Source of the DNA: Pseudonocardia sp. N23
Lineage (GTDB): Bacteria > Actinomycetota > Actinomycetes > Mycobacteriales > Pseudonocardiaceae
Assembly: GCF_002583555.1 (NCBI RefSeq)
Contig: NZ_BEGX01000052.1
Location: forward strand, 509,149-573,148
DNA: 64,000 nucleotides
Direction of reading: 5' to 3'
Shown here: piece by piece, positions 8,198 to 16,076 of the stretch
Layout: each line of letters starts with the position of its first letter
How positions within the stretch are numbered: position 1 is the first letter of the stretch
The notes under the pieces: model-generated
What the model was told of the DNA's origin: nothing
What the model saw: the letters and a program-made list of their open reading frames with translations, nothing else
The model's database searches: none
Program-made: the position numbers and the translations under genes

Positions 8198-9918
8198 GCG
8201 CCCGGTCGGCGGTGCGGCTGGAGTACCCGGACGTGCCCGTCGGGGCCGTCCTCGCCGGGTCGGCGCGCCGGTTCGACGACCGCGTCGTGATCCACTACCA
8301 GGGCCGTGAGCTGTCGTACGCCGGGCTGTACGCGCGGGCCTGCGCGTTCGCCAACGCGTTGCGCGCGAACGGGGTCGGCCGCGGCGATGCCGTCGCGATC
8401 CACCTTCCCAACTGCCCGCAGTACGCCGTCGCCTACTTCGGCGTCCTGCTCGCGGGCGCCACGTTCACCCCGGCCAACCCGCTGCTGCCGCCCGACGACC
8501 TGGGCTCCCAGCTCGCCGACTCCGGCGCCCGGACCGCGCTGACGTGGGCGCCGGTCGCGCCCGCGCTGCTCGCGGTGCAGGACCGGACGCCGGTGGAGCT
8601 GGTCCTGGTCACCGACCGCGAGCAGGGCGTCGACCCGGCGCACCGCCCCGCGCTGCCGGACCGCACCGTCGACTTCGAGGACTTCCACGCCGGCGCCCCG
8701 ACCACGCCGCCCGACGCCGACACCGTGCCCGCCACCGATCTCGCGCACCTCTCCTACACCGGCGGGACCACGGGCCGGTCGAAGGCGGTGCAGCTGACGC
8801 ACCGCAACGTCGTCGCCAACGTCCTGCAGTACGCGTGCGGTGGCGCCGGCGCGGTCAGCCGGGTCGACGACGCAGGTGGGCTGTGGATCGAGCAGACCAG
8901 CCCGCCCGAGGAGCACCCGACGCGCCTGGGCACGGGGGTGTCGATCTGCCTGGCGCCGTGGTTCCACGCGATGGGCACGATCGGCGGCCTGAACGTCCCG
9001 GTGCTGTCGGGGACGACGATGGTCCTGCACGAACGCTTCGAACCCGCCGCCTACCTCGCCGACGTCGAACGCTTCCGGGCGACGACGCTGTCCGGCGCCC
9101 CACCGCTCTACGCCGCGCTGCTGCGCCACCCCGACCTCGCCACACGCGACCTCACCTCCGTGCGCGGGCTCAGCTCCGGGGCGGCGCCCCTGCCCGTCGA
9201 GATCATCGGCGGGTTGCGCGCCCGGCTCGGTGACGACGTCGTCATCGCCGAGGGCTACGGGCTCACCGAGGTGACGATGGGCGCGACGATCGGGCCGTCG
9301 GCACGCACGGCCGTCCGCAAGCCGGGGACGGTGGGACCACCGGTGCCCGACACCGAGATCGCGATCCTCGGCCCGGACGGCGCCGAGGCGCCCGCCGGCG
9401 CCGAGGGCGAGGTCTGCATCCGCGGCCCACAGGTCATGCGGGGCTACCGCAACCGCCCGGAGGAGACTGCGGCGACGCTCACCGGCGGCTGGCTGCACAC
9501 CGGTGACGTCGGCGTCCTCGACGAGGACGGCTATCTGCGCATCGTCGACCGGCAGAAGGACATGCTGATCTACAAGGGGTACAACGTGTACCCCCGCGAG
9601 CTCGAGGAGCTGCTGCACGCGCAGCCCGGCGTCACCGGGGCGGCGGTCGTCGGGCGCCCGCAGGCCGACGTCGGCGAGCTGCCGGTGGCCTTCGTCGTCG
9701 CGCCGGGCCTCGACCCCGCGGGGGCGCAGGCACTCGTCGAGCGGGTGAACGCCCAGGTCACACCCTACAAACGGCTCCGGGAGATCGTTCTCGTCGACGA
9801 GATCCCGGTGTCGGCGGCGGGCAAGGTGCTGAAACGGACGTTGCGCGAGCGCCTCACGGCGGGGCGACACCCGGGAGCGCCGCAGGTCGGTCCGTTCCGG
9901 GACCAACGACCCCGATAG
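8194..9918 (+). CDS. acyl-CoA synthetase (AMP-forming, long-chain-fatty-acid ligase-like)
   Basis: A 574-residue ANL-superfamily adenylating enzyme. The P-loop YTGGTTGRSKAV is at about 188-199, A5 is EGYGLTEVTMG, A7/A8 are GWLHTGDVG and RQKDMLIYKGYNVYP, and the C-terminal catalytic lysine is in SAAGKVLKR. It forms an acyl-AMP and then a CoA thioester; a medium/long-chain or cyclic acid substrate is likely from family resemblance. Translation is coupled to the P450 (ATGA overlap, GGGAGG inside the P450 end). Confidence 0.92.
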   Translation: MSARSAVRLEYPDVPVGAVLAGSARRFDDRVVIHYQGRELSYAGLYARACAFANALRANGVGRGDAVAIHLPNCPQYAVAYFGVLLAGATFTPANPLLPPDDLGSQLADSGARTALTWAPVAPALLAVQDRTPVELVLVTDREQGVDPAHRPALPDRTVDFEDFHAGAPTTPPDADTVPATDLAHLSYTGGTTGRSKAVQLTHRNVVANVLQYACGGAGAVSRVDDAGGLWIEQTSPPEEHPTRLGTGVSICLAPWFHAMGTIGGLNVPVLSGTTMVLHERFEPAAYLADVERFRATTLSGAPPLYAALLRHPDLATRDLTSVRGLSSGAAPLPVEIIGGLRARLGDDVVIAEGYGLTEVTMGATIGPSARTAVRKPGTVGPPVPDTEIAILGPDGAEAPAGAEGEVCIRGPQVMRGYRNRPEETAATLTGGWLHTGDVGVLDEDGYLRIVDRQKDMLIYKGYNVYPRELEELLHAQPGVTGAAVVGRPQADVGELPVAFVVAPGLDPAGAQALVERVNAQVTPYKRLREIVLVDEIPVSAAGKVLKRTLRERLTAGRHPGAPQVGPFRDQRPR

Positions 9919-10003
9919 GGTGATCAGCGCTAACAGTCTCGCTCGCGACGACGACATGCATCACGTACGGACACCCGGGGAGCCCCACGGGACCCGCACA
10001 GGC

Positions 10004-10044
10004 GGTCGCCTCTCTGGTGGCCGCGCTCCCCCAGAGAGGTGGTC
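10004..10044 (+). promoter_or_regulatory. hairpin burying the ribosome-binding site of the next gene
   Basis: The perfect 9-bp arms CCTCTCTGG (10009-10017) and CCAGAGAGG (10031-10039) can be extended outward by about 5 further pairs, counting G-U wobbles. The Shine-Dalgarno AGAGAGGTGG of the gene starting at 10049 is wholly within the 3' arm, so the mRNA would hide its own ribosome-binding site. This could be a translational switch such as a thermosensor or a protein or ligand-responsive leader, or simply a stable leader stem. Confidence 0.55.
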
Positions 10045-10048
10045 CGCC

Positions 10049-10420
10049 ATGACGACGCAGGTCGCCCCGAGCCAGGCACGCCCGGTTCCCGCGCCCCGCT
10101 CGTTCATGGACGTGCCCACCCAGCGAATCGTTCCGCCGGCCCACCTCGTGGTGGACGCGCGGACCCGGCCGGCTCCGTCGGCCTCGACGTCACTGGGGAG
10201 CGGCGTCGTGAGCGTTCGGACGGTCGGGGCCGTCCGGACACGGAGCCGTGTCGGGACCATCGTGGACGTCGTCGGCCGGCTCGGGACCGTGGTCTCGTTC
10301 GCGGCGATCGTCGTCGTGTCGACAGCCATCGGGGCCTCGACCGACAACGCCGCACCGGCCGGCGACGCCGCACCGGCCGGCGACGCCGCGAACGCGGGCA
10401 TGACACTGGGCGCCCCGTAA
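10049..10420 (+). CDS. hypothetical single-pass membrane protein
   Basis: A 123-residue protein of no recognised family. The first ~80 residues are polar and Pro/Arg-rich, followed by one hydrophobic segment (LGTVVSFAAIVVVSTAIGA, about residues 84-102) and a short Ala/Gly/Asp tail with the repeat NAAPAGD. The likely topology is N-terminus in the cytoplasm and a short tail outside. The start was set at the ATG preceded by AGAGAGGTGG; that site is inside a hairpin. Confidence 0.65.
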   Translation: MTTQVAPSQARPVPAPRSFMDVPTQRIVPPAHLVVDARTRPAPSASTSLGSGVVSVRTVGAVRTRSRVGTIVDVVGRLGTVVSFAAIVVVSTAIGASTDNAAPAGDAAPAGDAANAGMTLGAP

Positions 10421-10573
10421 CGACGCTCCGTCACCGGCGCGTCCCGGCGACGGCGTCGTGCGTGGCGCGTGCTCCGGCCGGGCCCGTGAAATCCCGGTTG
10501 GTCCTGCGTACTCCCGGACGGTGCTGCCCGACCGGACGGCCGGAGCTGTCCGGTCGGTGAGGTGACCGGAAGG

Positions 10574-10789
10574 TCAGGCCGCCGCTTCGCCCTGCGTCGC
10601 CAGCGGGGTCTTCAGTACGTGGTCGACGAGCCGGCTGATCAGCTGGGCGCCGCCCAACCGGTAGCCGAACTCCTCCCAGGTGAGAAGCTCCTTGGAGATC
10701 ATCTCGCCGACCGGCCCGGGGTACAGCCGGGTCGCCCGGAACGCCGCGGCGCGCAACCGCATCTTCTCGTGGTGGTCCATCGGGCTCAC
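10574..10789 (-). CDS. small conserved-looking hypothetical protein (71 aa)
   Basis: The protein starts with GTG and reads MSPMDHHEKMRLRAAAFRAT at the N-terminus; it is mainly helical with basic residues and two hydrophobic patches (GEMISKELLTWEEFGYRLGG, then LISRLVDHVL). GAGGAG lies about 6 bases before the GTG. The start overlaps the stop of a 24-codon ORF upstream, so they may be translated together. I do not recognise a domain. Similar short helical proteins are common in Pseudonocardiaceae, which is recollection, not evidence. Confidence 0.65.
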   Translation of the reverse strand: MSPMDHHEKMRLRAAAFRATRLYPGPVGEMISKELLTWEEFGYRLGGAQLISRLVDHVLKTPLATQGEAAA

Positions 10790-10860
10790 TTGCACTCCTC
10801 GCCGTCGACGTGACACGTACGGACGAGCGCCTCGACGCTGAAACGCACCCTCTCGGCCAT
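10786..10860 (-). CDS. possible 24-residue peptide upstream of, and overlapping, the 71-aa gene
   Basis: ATG with GGGGTGG 7 bases upstream; the peptide starts MAERVRFSVEALVRTCHVDG and ends with a second cysteine and lysine. Its stop TGA overlaps the GTG start of the downstream gene. A -10-like GATACT (complement of 10911-10916) lies about 50 bases upstream. It may be a leader peptide or a real microprotein; a longer version starting farther upstream in the same frame is possible. Confidence 0.4.
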   Translation of the reverse strand: MAERVRFSVEALVRTCHVDGEECK

Positions 10861-11002
10861 GGTCGCCCACCCCTGCAACGCCGTGGCATGACCGACCCCA
10901 TGGAGTGACGAGTATCTCACACTGTGCGCACGGAGCGCGGTTGCACCGCCACGACCTGCACAAATGATCAACGACCGGTCGGAGGCTCCGCGGGAGCCGA
11001 TC

Positions 11003-11008
11003 TAGATT
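11003..11008 (+). promoter_or_regulatory. -10 element for leaderless tenA
   Basis: TAGATT fits the actinobacterial -10 consensus TANNNT. Its last base is 8 bases before the GTG at 11016, the spacing expected when the transcript begins at the start codon. No Shine-Dalgarno is present upstream of that codon. Confidence 0.5.
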
Positions 11009-11015
11009 CGTGCAC

Positions 11016-11678
11016 GTGAGCCTCACCGAAATGCTGTGGTCCGACGTCGAGGACGTCTACGCCAAGGTCCTCGCGCACCCCTTCGTGACCGGCCTGACCG
11101 ACGGGTCACTGCCCCACGAGTCGTTCCGGCACTACATCGTGCAGGACTCCCACTACCTGCGCGGCTACTCCAAGGCCCTCGCGGCCTGCGCCGCCAAGGC
11201 ACCCACCGACGACGAGACCGTCATGTTCGCGACGAGCGCCACCAGCGCCGTCGCCGCCGAGCAGGGCATGCACGCCGCCCTGGTCGACGCCCTGGGCACC
11301 ACCGCCGAGGCCGCCGCGAAGGAACCCGTCGCCCCCGCGACGCAGGCCTACCTGAGCTACCTGCTCGCCGTCGCGCACGGCGGGTCCTACGGCGAGGCCG
11401 TCGCCACCGTGCTCCCGTGCTACTGGATCTACGCGAAGGTCGGCGCCGAGCTCTACGCCCGCAGCTCCCCCGACCCCCTCTACGCCCGGTGGATCGCCAT
11501 GTACGGCGACGAGGAGTTCCAGTCCGTCGTCGACGCCGTCCTCGCCGTCACCGACCGGATCGGCGAGACCGCCGGCCCGGCCGAGATCGAGCGCATGCGC
11601 CGCCACTTCCACACCACGACCCGGTACGAATGGATGTTCTGGGACGGCGCCTGGCGCCGCGAGACCTGGCCGGTCTGA
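11016..11678 (+). CDS. tenA: TenA-family thiaminase II / aminopyrimidine aminohydrolase
   Basis: A 220-residue all-helical TenA protein. With the GTG at 11016 as start, the active-site cysteine (LPCYWIYAKVG) is residue 135 and the acidic residue in YEWMFWDGAW is Glu205, the same numbering as the Bacillus subtilis enzyme. It hydrolyses aminopyrimidine or thiamine breakdown products to salvage the pyrimidine of thiamine. A GTG two codons upstream (11010) is also possible. It stands alone; no other thi genes are nearby. Confidence 0.9.
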   Translation: MSLTEMLWSDVEDVYAKVLAHPFVTGLTDGSLPHESFRHYIVQDSHYLRGYSKALAACAAKAPTDDETVMFATSATSAVAAEQGMHAALVDALGTTAEAAAKEPVAPATQAYLSYLLAVAHGGSYGEAVATVLPCYWIYAKVGAELYARSSPDPLYARWIAMYGDEEFQSVVDAVLAVTDRIGETAGPAEIERMRRHFHTTTRYEWMFWDGAWRRETWPV

Positions 11679-11689
11679 ACCCCGGCGCC

Positions 11690-11723
11690 GGGACATGAGC
11701 GACACCGCTGACGCTCATGTCCC
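11690..11723. terminator. bidirectional stem-loop between convergent genes
   Basis: GGGACATGAGCG and CGCTCATGTCCC are perfect 12-bp arms around a 10-base loop. It lies between tenA (rightward) and the leftward membrane protein gene, so it could end both transcripts. There is no T-run, as is usual for GC-rich actinobacterial stems. Confidence 0.65.
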
Positions 11724-11755
11724 ACGCCCGGCATCGCCCCGCGGGCCTGCAGGAG

Positions 11756-12166
11756 TCAGCGCTGGTCGAGCCGGTCCGGGATCAGCACGTGCAGCAGGAA
11801 CGACACGACGCCGACGATGATCGCGCCCCAGAACGCCGCCCAGAAGCCGTCGACGGCGAACGGGAGGCCCACCTTCCCGGCGATCCAGCCGGCCAGCCAC
11901 AGCAGCAGCGCGTTGACGACGAGGCTGATGAGCCCCAGCGTCAGCACGTAGAGCGGGCAGCCGACCACCTTGATGATCGGCTTGAGCACCGCGTTCACGA
12001 CGCCGAAGATGATCGCGACGACGACCAGCGTGCCGATCGTCGAGGCTGTCGTCGAGTTCGGGTTGACCTCGGTGCCGACGCGGATGTCGGAGAGGATCAG
12101 CGTCGCGACCCACAGGGCTACCGCGACGACGATCACCCGGATCGTCATGGCCAGGGCGTTACTCAT
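11756..12166 (-). CDS. phage-holin-4/YvlD-family small membrane protein
   Basis: 136 residues with four predicted membrane helices (first VIVVAVALWVATLIL; last AAFWGAIIVGVVSFLLHVLI) and the family's NAVLKPIIKV segment. Despite the domain name (phage_holin_4_2) these are ordinary chromosomal membrane proteins of unclear, possibly envelope-stress, function. AAGGTGAC lies 8 bases before the ATG. The gene follows the serine hydrolase gene by 22 bases on the same strand. Confidence 0.85.
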   Translation of the reverse strand: MSNALAMTIRVIVVAVALWVATLILSDIRVGTEVNPNSTTASTIGTLVVVAIIFGVVNAVLKPIIKVVGCPLYVLTLGLISLVVNALLLWLAGWIAGKVGLPFAVDGFWAAFWGAIIVGVVSFLLHVLIPDRLDQR

Positions 12167-12188
12167 GGTCTGTCACCTTCCGTCCGGC

Positions 12189-13418
12189 CTAGTCGACCAG
12201 GGCCTGCATCACGAGCGCACGCAGCTGCGGGCGCAGGGGGTAGGTGCTCGACGGCATCAGCTGTGTCATCAGCACCGCGGTGACGTCCTCCACCGGGTCG
12301 ACGTAGAACGCGGTGGAGGCCAGTCCGCCCCAGGCGAACTCGCCGACGCTGGTGAGGCTCTTGCCGACCGCCGGGTCGATGACGACGGAGAAGCCCAGCC
12401 CGAAGCCGACGCCCGCGTACGTCGACTCGGCGAAGATCGGCCGCCCGATCGTCTCAAGGTCGGCCCCGCCGGGCAGGTGGTTGCGGGTGGCGTACGCCAG
12501 GGTGCGGTTGCCGAGCAGGCGGACGTCGTCGAGAGCGCCGCCACCGGCGAGCATCTGGGTGAACCGGTGGTAGTCGTGCAGCGTCGAGGCGAGGCCCGCG
12601 CCGCCGGCGAGCAGCGTCGGCGGCTTGGTGATCAGCTCGCCGAGCGGGCTGCGCACGAGGCCGCCACCGGGCTTGGGCTGGTAGAGCGTCGCCAGCCGGT
12701 CGGCCGCGCTGTCGGCGACCTGGAACGCGGTGTCGGTCATCCCGAGCGGGCCGAGGATGCGGTCGGCGAAGAACCGGTCGAGCGACATGCCCGACGCGAC
12801 CTCGACGACGCGGCCCAGCACGTCCGTCGACACCCCGTAGTTCCACTCCGTGCCCGGCTGGAACAACAGGGGCAGCGACGCGAACTGGTCGCACGCGGCG
12901 GCGAGGTCGAGGTCGCCGGGGGTGGTCAGGTCGTGACCACGCAGCCGGTACATCTCGTCGACGGGGTGGGAGTGGTGGAACCCGTAGGTCAGGCCGGAGG
13001 TGTGCGTGAGCAGGTGCCACACCCGCACAGGCTCGGTCACCGGGTCGGTCGCCGGGGCGAGTGCCGACCCCGAGCGGTAGACCCGCAGCCCGGCGAACGA
13101 CGGGATGAACGCCGACACCGGGTCGGTGAGGGCGAGCGCGCCCTCCTCGTAGAGCATCAGCGCCGCGACCGAGGTGATCGGCTTGGTCATCGAGAAGATG
13201 CGCCACACCGTGTCGGGCTCGACCGGCAGGCCCGACTCGATGTCGCGGCTGCCGTAGTGCGCGACGTGCGCGAGGCGGCCGTTCCGGGCGACGGCGATCG
13301 ACCAGCCCGGGAGCCGGCCGTCGTCGACGTACCGGCGGAAATGCGCGTCGACACGCGCGAGCCGGCCGGCGTCGAAGCCGACTTCTGCCGGGTCCACGTC
13401 CACATCGAGCACACCCAC
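12189..13418 (-). CDS. serine hydrolase of the beta-lactamase/esterase (class C) family
   Basis: A 409-residue protein with SxxK as SMTK (Ser76-Lys79) and the YxN-type position as Tyr194 in WNYGVS, the catalytic set of EstB-type esterases and class C beta-lactamase relatives. No signal peptide is visible, so it is probably cytoplasmic; an esterase or transesterase role is more likely than beta-lactam resistance. It is probably co-transcribed with the downstream small membrane protein. Confidence 0.9.
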   Translation of the reverse strand: MGVLDVDVDPAEVGFDAGRLARVDAHFRRYVDDGRLPGWSIAVARNGRLAHVAHYGSRDIESGLPVEPDTVWRIFSMTKPITSVAALMLYEEGALALTDPVSAFIPSFAGLRVYRSGSALAPATDPVTEPVRVWHLLTHTSGLTYGFHHSHPVDEMYRLRGHDLTTPGDLDLAAACDQFASLPLLFQPGTEWNYGVSTDVLGRVVEVASGMSLDRFFADRILGPLGMTDTAFQVADSAADRLATLYQPKPGGGLVRSPLGELITKPPTLLAGGAGLASTLHDYHRFTQMLAGGGALDDVRLLGNRTLAYATRNHLPGGADLETIGRPIFAESTYAGVGFGLGFSVVIDPAVGKSLTSVGEFAWGGLASTAFYVDPVEDVTAVLMTQLMPSSTYPLRPQLRALVMQALVD

Positions 13419-13474
13419 GGCGCCGACCCTACCGGCGCGCGATCACGGGCGCGTCTCCTTCTGCCCGTTCGGGT

Positions 13475-13801
13475 TCAGTGCGCTCCCGACAGGTTCAGCA
13501 GCACGACGCCGGCGATGACGAGCACGACCCCGCCGACCTTCGCCGGGCTGATCCCCTCCCCCAGGAACAGCACGCCGACCAGGACGACCGCGGCCGTCCC
13601 GATGCCCGACCACAGCGCATACGCCGTCCCCACCTCGAACGTCCTCAACGCCTGCGACAGGCACGCGAACGCCGCCACGTACCCCACGACGACGACGATC
13701 GACGGCACCGGCCGGGTGAAGCCCTCGGACAGTTTGAGGCTCGTCGTGGCGACGATCTCCGTCGCGATCGCGCCGAGCAGCCACCCCCACGCCACCACCA
13801 T
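13475..13801 (-). CDS. SMR-family small multidrug transporter
   Basis: 108 residues, four membrane helices, with the essential membrane-embedded glutamate in GAIATEIVATTSLKLSEGFT and the conserved AYALWSGIGTA segment. It exports small cationic compounds by proton exchange, as EmrE/QacE do; pairing with another SMR subunit is possible but none is nearby. The ATG at 13801 gives the typical N-terminus; another ATG four codons upstream (13813) is an alternative. No good ribosome-binding site precedes either. Confidence 0.9.
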   Translation of the reverse strand: MVVAWGWLLGAIATEIVATTSLKLSEGFTRPVPSIVVVVGYVAAFACLSQALRTFEVGTAYALWSGIGTAAVVLVGVLFLGEGISPAKVGGVVLVIAGVVLLNLSGAH

Positions 13802-13879
13802 GCGGGCCAGCATGCCCGGGGCGGTGACGTCGGTCGGCGACCGGTCCGCCGGAGCCGGGACCGCGTCACAATCGACGTC

Positions 13880-14260
13880 ATGCCGTCCACGCCCGGCCGG
13901 GGCCCCGCCGCGAGGCTGTCCGGCGACGACGAGGTCGTGCGTGCCCTGCTCACCCGCACCGTCGGGAAGCTGCGCCGGTCCGATCCCGGAACGCGTCCGC
14001 CGCTGTGGGCGCGGGGTATCGACGTCGTCGGCCCCGGCCTCGGCGCGATGACCCAGGACGTCCGCCGTCACGCGCCCGGCCTCGATCTGCTCGCCGGCGC
14101 CGCCCATCCCGACCGCGGCGACGCCCACCTGATGGCGATCTCCCCCGCCCGCTCCGCCGGGGTGCGCGGGCTGACGACCGACGTGCCCCGCATCGAGGAC
14201 GCCGTCGTGCTCGGCCGCGATGCGGTCGTCACGGCGTTGCGGGCGGTCTCAGTGCTGTGA
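13880..14260 (+). CDS. hypothetical protein (126 aa)
   Basis: An ORF with normal actinobacterial codon use and no recognised domain. It contains LLTRTVGKLRRSDPG, WARGIDVVGPGLGAMTQDVR and DAVVLGRDAVVTALRAVSVL. No Shine-Dalgarno is seen, but CACAAT (13867-13872) lies 8 bases before the ATG, consistent with a leaderless transcript. It diverges from the SMR gene. Confidence 0.6.
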   Translation: MPSTPGRGPAARLSGDDEVVRALLTRTVGKLRRSDPGTRPPLWARGIDVVGPGLGAMTQDVRRHAPGLDLLAGAAHPDRGDAHLMAISPARSAGVRGLTTDVPRIEDAVVLGRDAVVTALRAVSVL

Positions 14261-14327
14261 ACGGTCACCGCGGGTGATCGACCCCGGTTCTCACTCAGCG
14301 CAGTGACCTGCCCACTTCGATCATGAG

Positions 14328-14336
14328 TTGTCCACA
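14328..14336 (+). promoter_or_regulatory. DnaA-box-like 9-mer
   Basis: TTGTCCACA is the consensus DnaA box of high-GC actinobacteria. Here it is in an intergenic region 58 bases before an inverted repeat whose arms contain two further DnaA-box-like motifs. A single consensus 9-mer can occur by chance; no replication gene is nearby, so this is not oriC. Confidence 0.4.
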
Positions 14337-14393
14337 GGCCCGCGACTCGTCACAGTAGGTGACATGATTGTGATTCACTCACACGTCGGCCGT

Positions 14394-14425
14394 CGATCCA
14401 CAGGTTGGTCACAACCTGTGGATCG
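14394..14425. repeat. perfect 14-bp inverted repeat with DnaA-box-like arms
   Basis: CGATCCACAGGTTG, loop GTCA, CAACCTGTGGATCG. Each arm holds GATCCACA, one or two mismatches from a DnaA box, in opposite orientation. It sits 66 bases before the Cys-rich gene at 14491. It may be a regulator-binding palindrome, a DnaA-titrating site or a cruciform. Confidence 0.6.
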
Positions 14426-14490
14426 CGACACACCACAGCGCGAACCACTCCGATAGCCGCGTTGACCGGATTCACGCGGCAGGGCCAGGG

Positions 14491-14949
14491 TTGGTGGTGA
14501 TCTGCGCTCTCCACGACGAACTGCTCCGCGACGCACGCGACTTCGGCGGCCCCGACCTCGTCGCCGACATCGACCACGAGGCCCGGACGTGGGTCGACGA
14601 GGCACATCCGTGGGACGGCACCGGCGACGAGCCCGGCGACCGCCGGTCGGCCTACCTCGCCGTCTGGTGGCAGCGGATCGACCTCGAACGCGCCGAACGC
14701 ATCGGCACCCTCGTGCAACGTTCCGACGGTCGCTGGGAGCCCATCGGCCCGGTCCGCTGTCCCGACGGACACACCTTCGGGCCGCGCCGCGTCCTCATCG
14801 GCTGGATCCCCTGCCAGTGCCGCGGCCATCACTGCTGGACCTGCCAGGCCCCCACCGACGACGGCGTCTGCGGCCTGCAGACCGTGCACCCGTTCCCGGG
14901 CCCGCGGTGTCGCGAGGTCGGCATCGGCGCCCTGCCGCGCACGACCTGA
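14491..14949 (+). CDS. cysteine-rich hypothetical protein
   Basis: A 152-residue acidic protein of no family I can name. The C-terminal half has cysteines spaced like a zinc-binding module: VRCPDGHTFG, then IPCQCRGHHCWTCQAP, DDGVCG and PRCREVG. The N-terminus is helical (LHDELLRDARDFGGPDLVAD). GTG codons at 14491 and 14494 are both possible starts; AGGG is 8-10 bases upstream. Metal binding is an inference from the Cys/His pattern. Confidence 0.6.
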   Translation: MVVICALHDELLRDARDFGGPDLVADIDHEARTWVDEAHPWDGTGDEPGDRRSAYLAVWWQRIDLERAERIGTLVQRSDGRWEPIGPVRCPDGHTFGPRRVLIGWIPCQCRGHHCWTCQAPTDDGVCGLQTVHPFPGPRCREVGIGALPRTT

Positions 14950-15031
14950 CCTCCGCACCGATCGGGCGTGTCACCGGTGCACGACGAGCACGCCCACGAC
15001 TCGCTCGGTGTCGCCCGGTGAGCGCGGAGCG

Positions 15032-15931
15032 TCAGCCGCCCAGGTGCTCGACGAACCAGTCGCGCGCCGGGCCGGAGGCGCCTTCGAAACCGTCGACGTA
15101 CGCGTCGAAGTGCCCGCCCGGCAGGATCACCAGCCGCTTCGGCTCACGCGCGTTCTCGTACGCGTCGATCGCGAGGTGCGCCGGCGTCAGATGGTCCCCG
15201 CGGGCGACGACCATCATCAGCGGCGTCGGGCTGATCCGGCCGATGTAGGTGCCGGGCTCGTACTCGCCCAGCATCTCGACGGTCCGCAGCGTCACCTCGT
15301 TGCGCCACGACGGTGCCCGGTCCTTGCCGGTCTCGGTGAACCAGGTCCAGGAGTCCGGCGTGGGCAGGGCCGAGGGAGCCGTCGGGTCCGCGTCGACGAC
15401 CGGCACCATCGCGGGCGGGTCGCCGGCGTAGCGGGCGGCCCGGTCGGCGTCGAACATCTCGCGGAAGCCCGCGCGGAAGTCGGCCCGCACCAGCTCCCCG
15501 ATGTTCGCTGAGCCGCTGACCAGCGGGACCTGGGCGACGACGGCCTTCACCCTGCGGTCGATCGCGCCGACGACGAGTACGTGCCCGCCGGAGTAGCTGC
15601 TGCCCCAGATCCCGATGCGGGTGGGGTCGACCGTGTCGAGGGTCGTCGCGTACGTGATGGCGTGGCGGTAGTCGCGCACCTGCTCCCAGGGGTCGATCTC
15701 CTGGCGCGGCTCACCGTCGGAGGCCCCGAAGTTGCGGTTGTCGAACACCAGCACGTTCAGCCCCGCCGCCGCGAAGGACTCCGCGAACGAGTCGAGGTAC
15801 ATCTCCTTCACCGCGGAGAAGCCGTGCGCCATGACGACGGTCGGTGCCGGGCCCGATGCCCCGTCGCCGCCGTAGAACCAGCCGCGCAGCGTGACGCCCT
15901 CGGCGTCGAACTCGATGTCTCGTCGGGCCAT
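15032..15931 (-). CDS. alpha/beta hydrolase
   Basis: A 299-residue alpha/beta-hydrolase. The oxyanion region is VVMAHGFSAVKEMYLD, the nucleophile elbow is WGSSYSGGHVL, the acid is likely in MVVARGDHLTP, and the histidine is in LPGGHFDAY. The conserved VFDNRNFGASDGEPRQEI segment is characteristic of a family of actinobacterial and proteobacterial dienelactone-hydrolase-like esterases. The ATG at 15931 is preceded by GGGGAG with good spacing. Confidence 0.9.
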   Translation of the reverse strand: MARRDIEFDAEGVTLRGWFYGGDGASGPAPTVVMAHGFSAVKEMYLDSFAESFAAAGLNVLVFDNRNFGASDGEPRQEIDPWEQVRDYRHAITYATTLDTVDPTRIGIWGSSYSGGHVLVVGAIDRRVKAVVAQVPLVSGSANIGELVRADFRAGFREMFDADRAARYAGDPPAMVPVVDADPTAPSALPTPDSWTWFTETGKDRAPSWRNEVTLRTVEMLGEYEPGTYIGRISPTPLMMVVARGDHLTPAHLAIDAYENAREPKRLVILPGGHFDAYVDGFEGASGPARDWFVEHLGG

Positions 15932-16076
15932 GGTCGCTCCCCGGGTCACCCGGTCCCGCCCCGCGCCGGACCGGTCCTGCAGCCGGCCTCGACTCCGCTG
16001 TGAGACCGGCCACTCCGACGCTAGGCGCTGACCCCGTGTCTCCATGCCGCCGGACGGGTCACGTCCCGCACCGCAC

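Noticed and set aside
11756..12166. Prophage marker (holin domain)
   Set aside because: The phage_holin_4_2 family name is misleading; no other phage gene, attachment repeat or integrase is near.
14328..14425. Replication origin
   Set aside because: Only three DnaA-box-like motifs, no AT-rich unwinding region, and no dnaA/dnaN or plasmid rep genes nearby.
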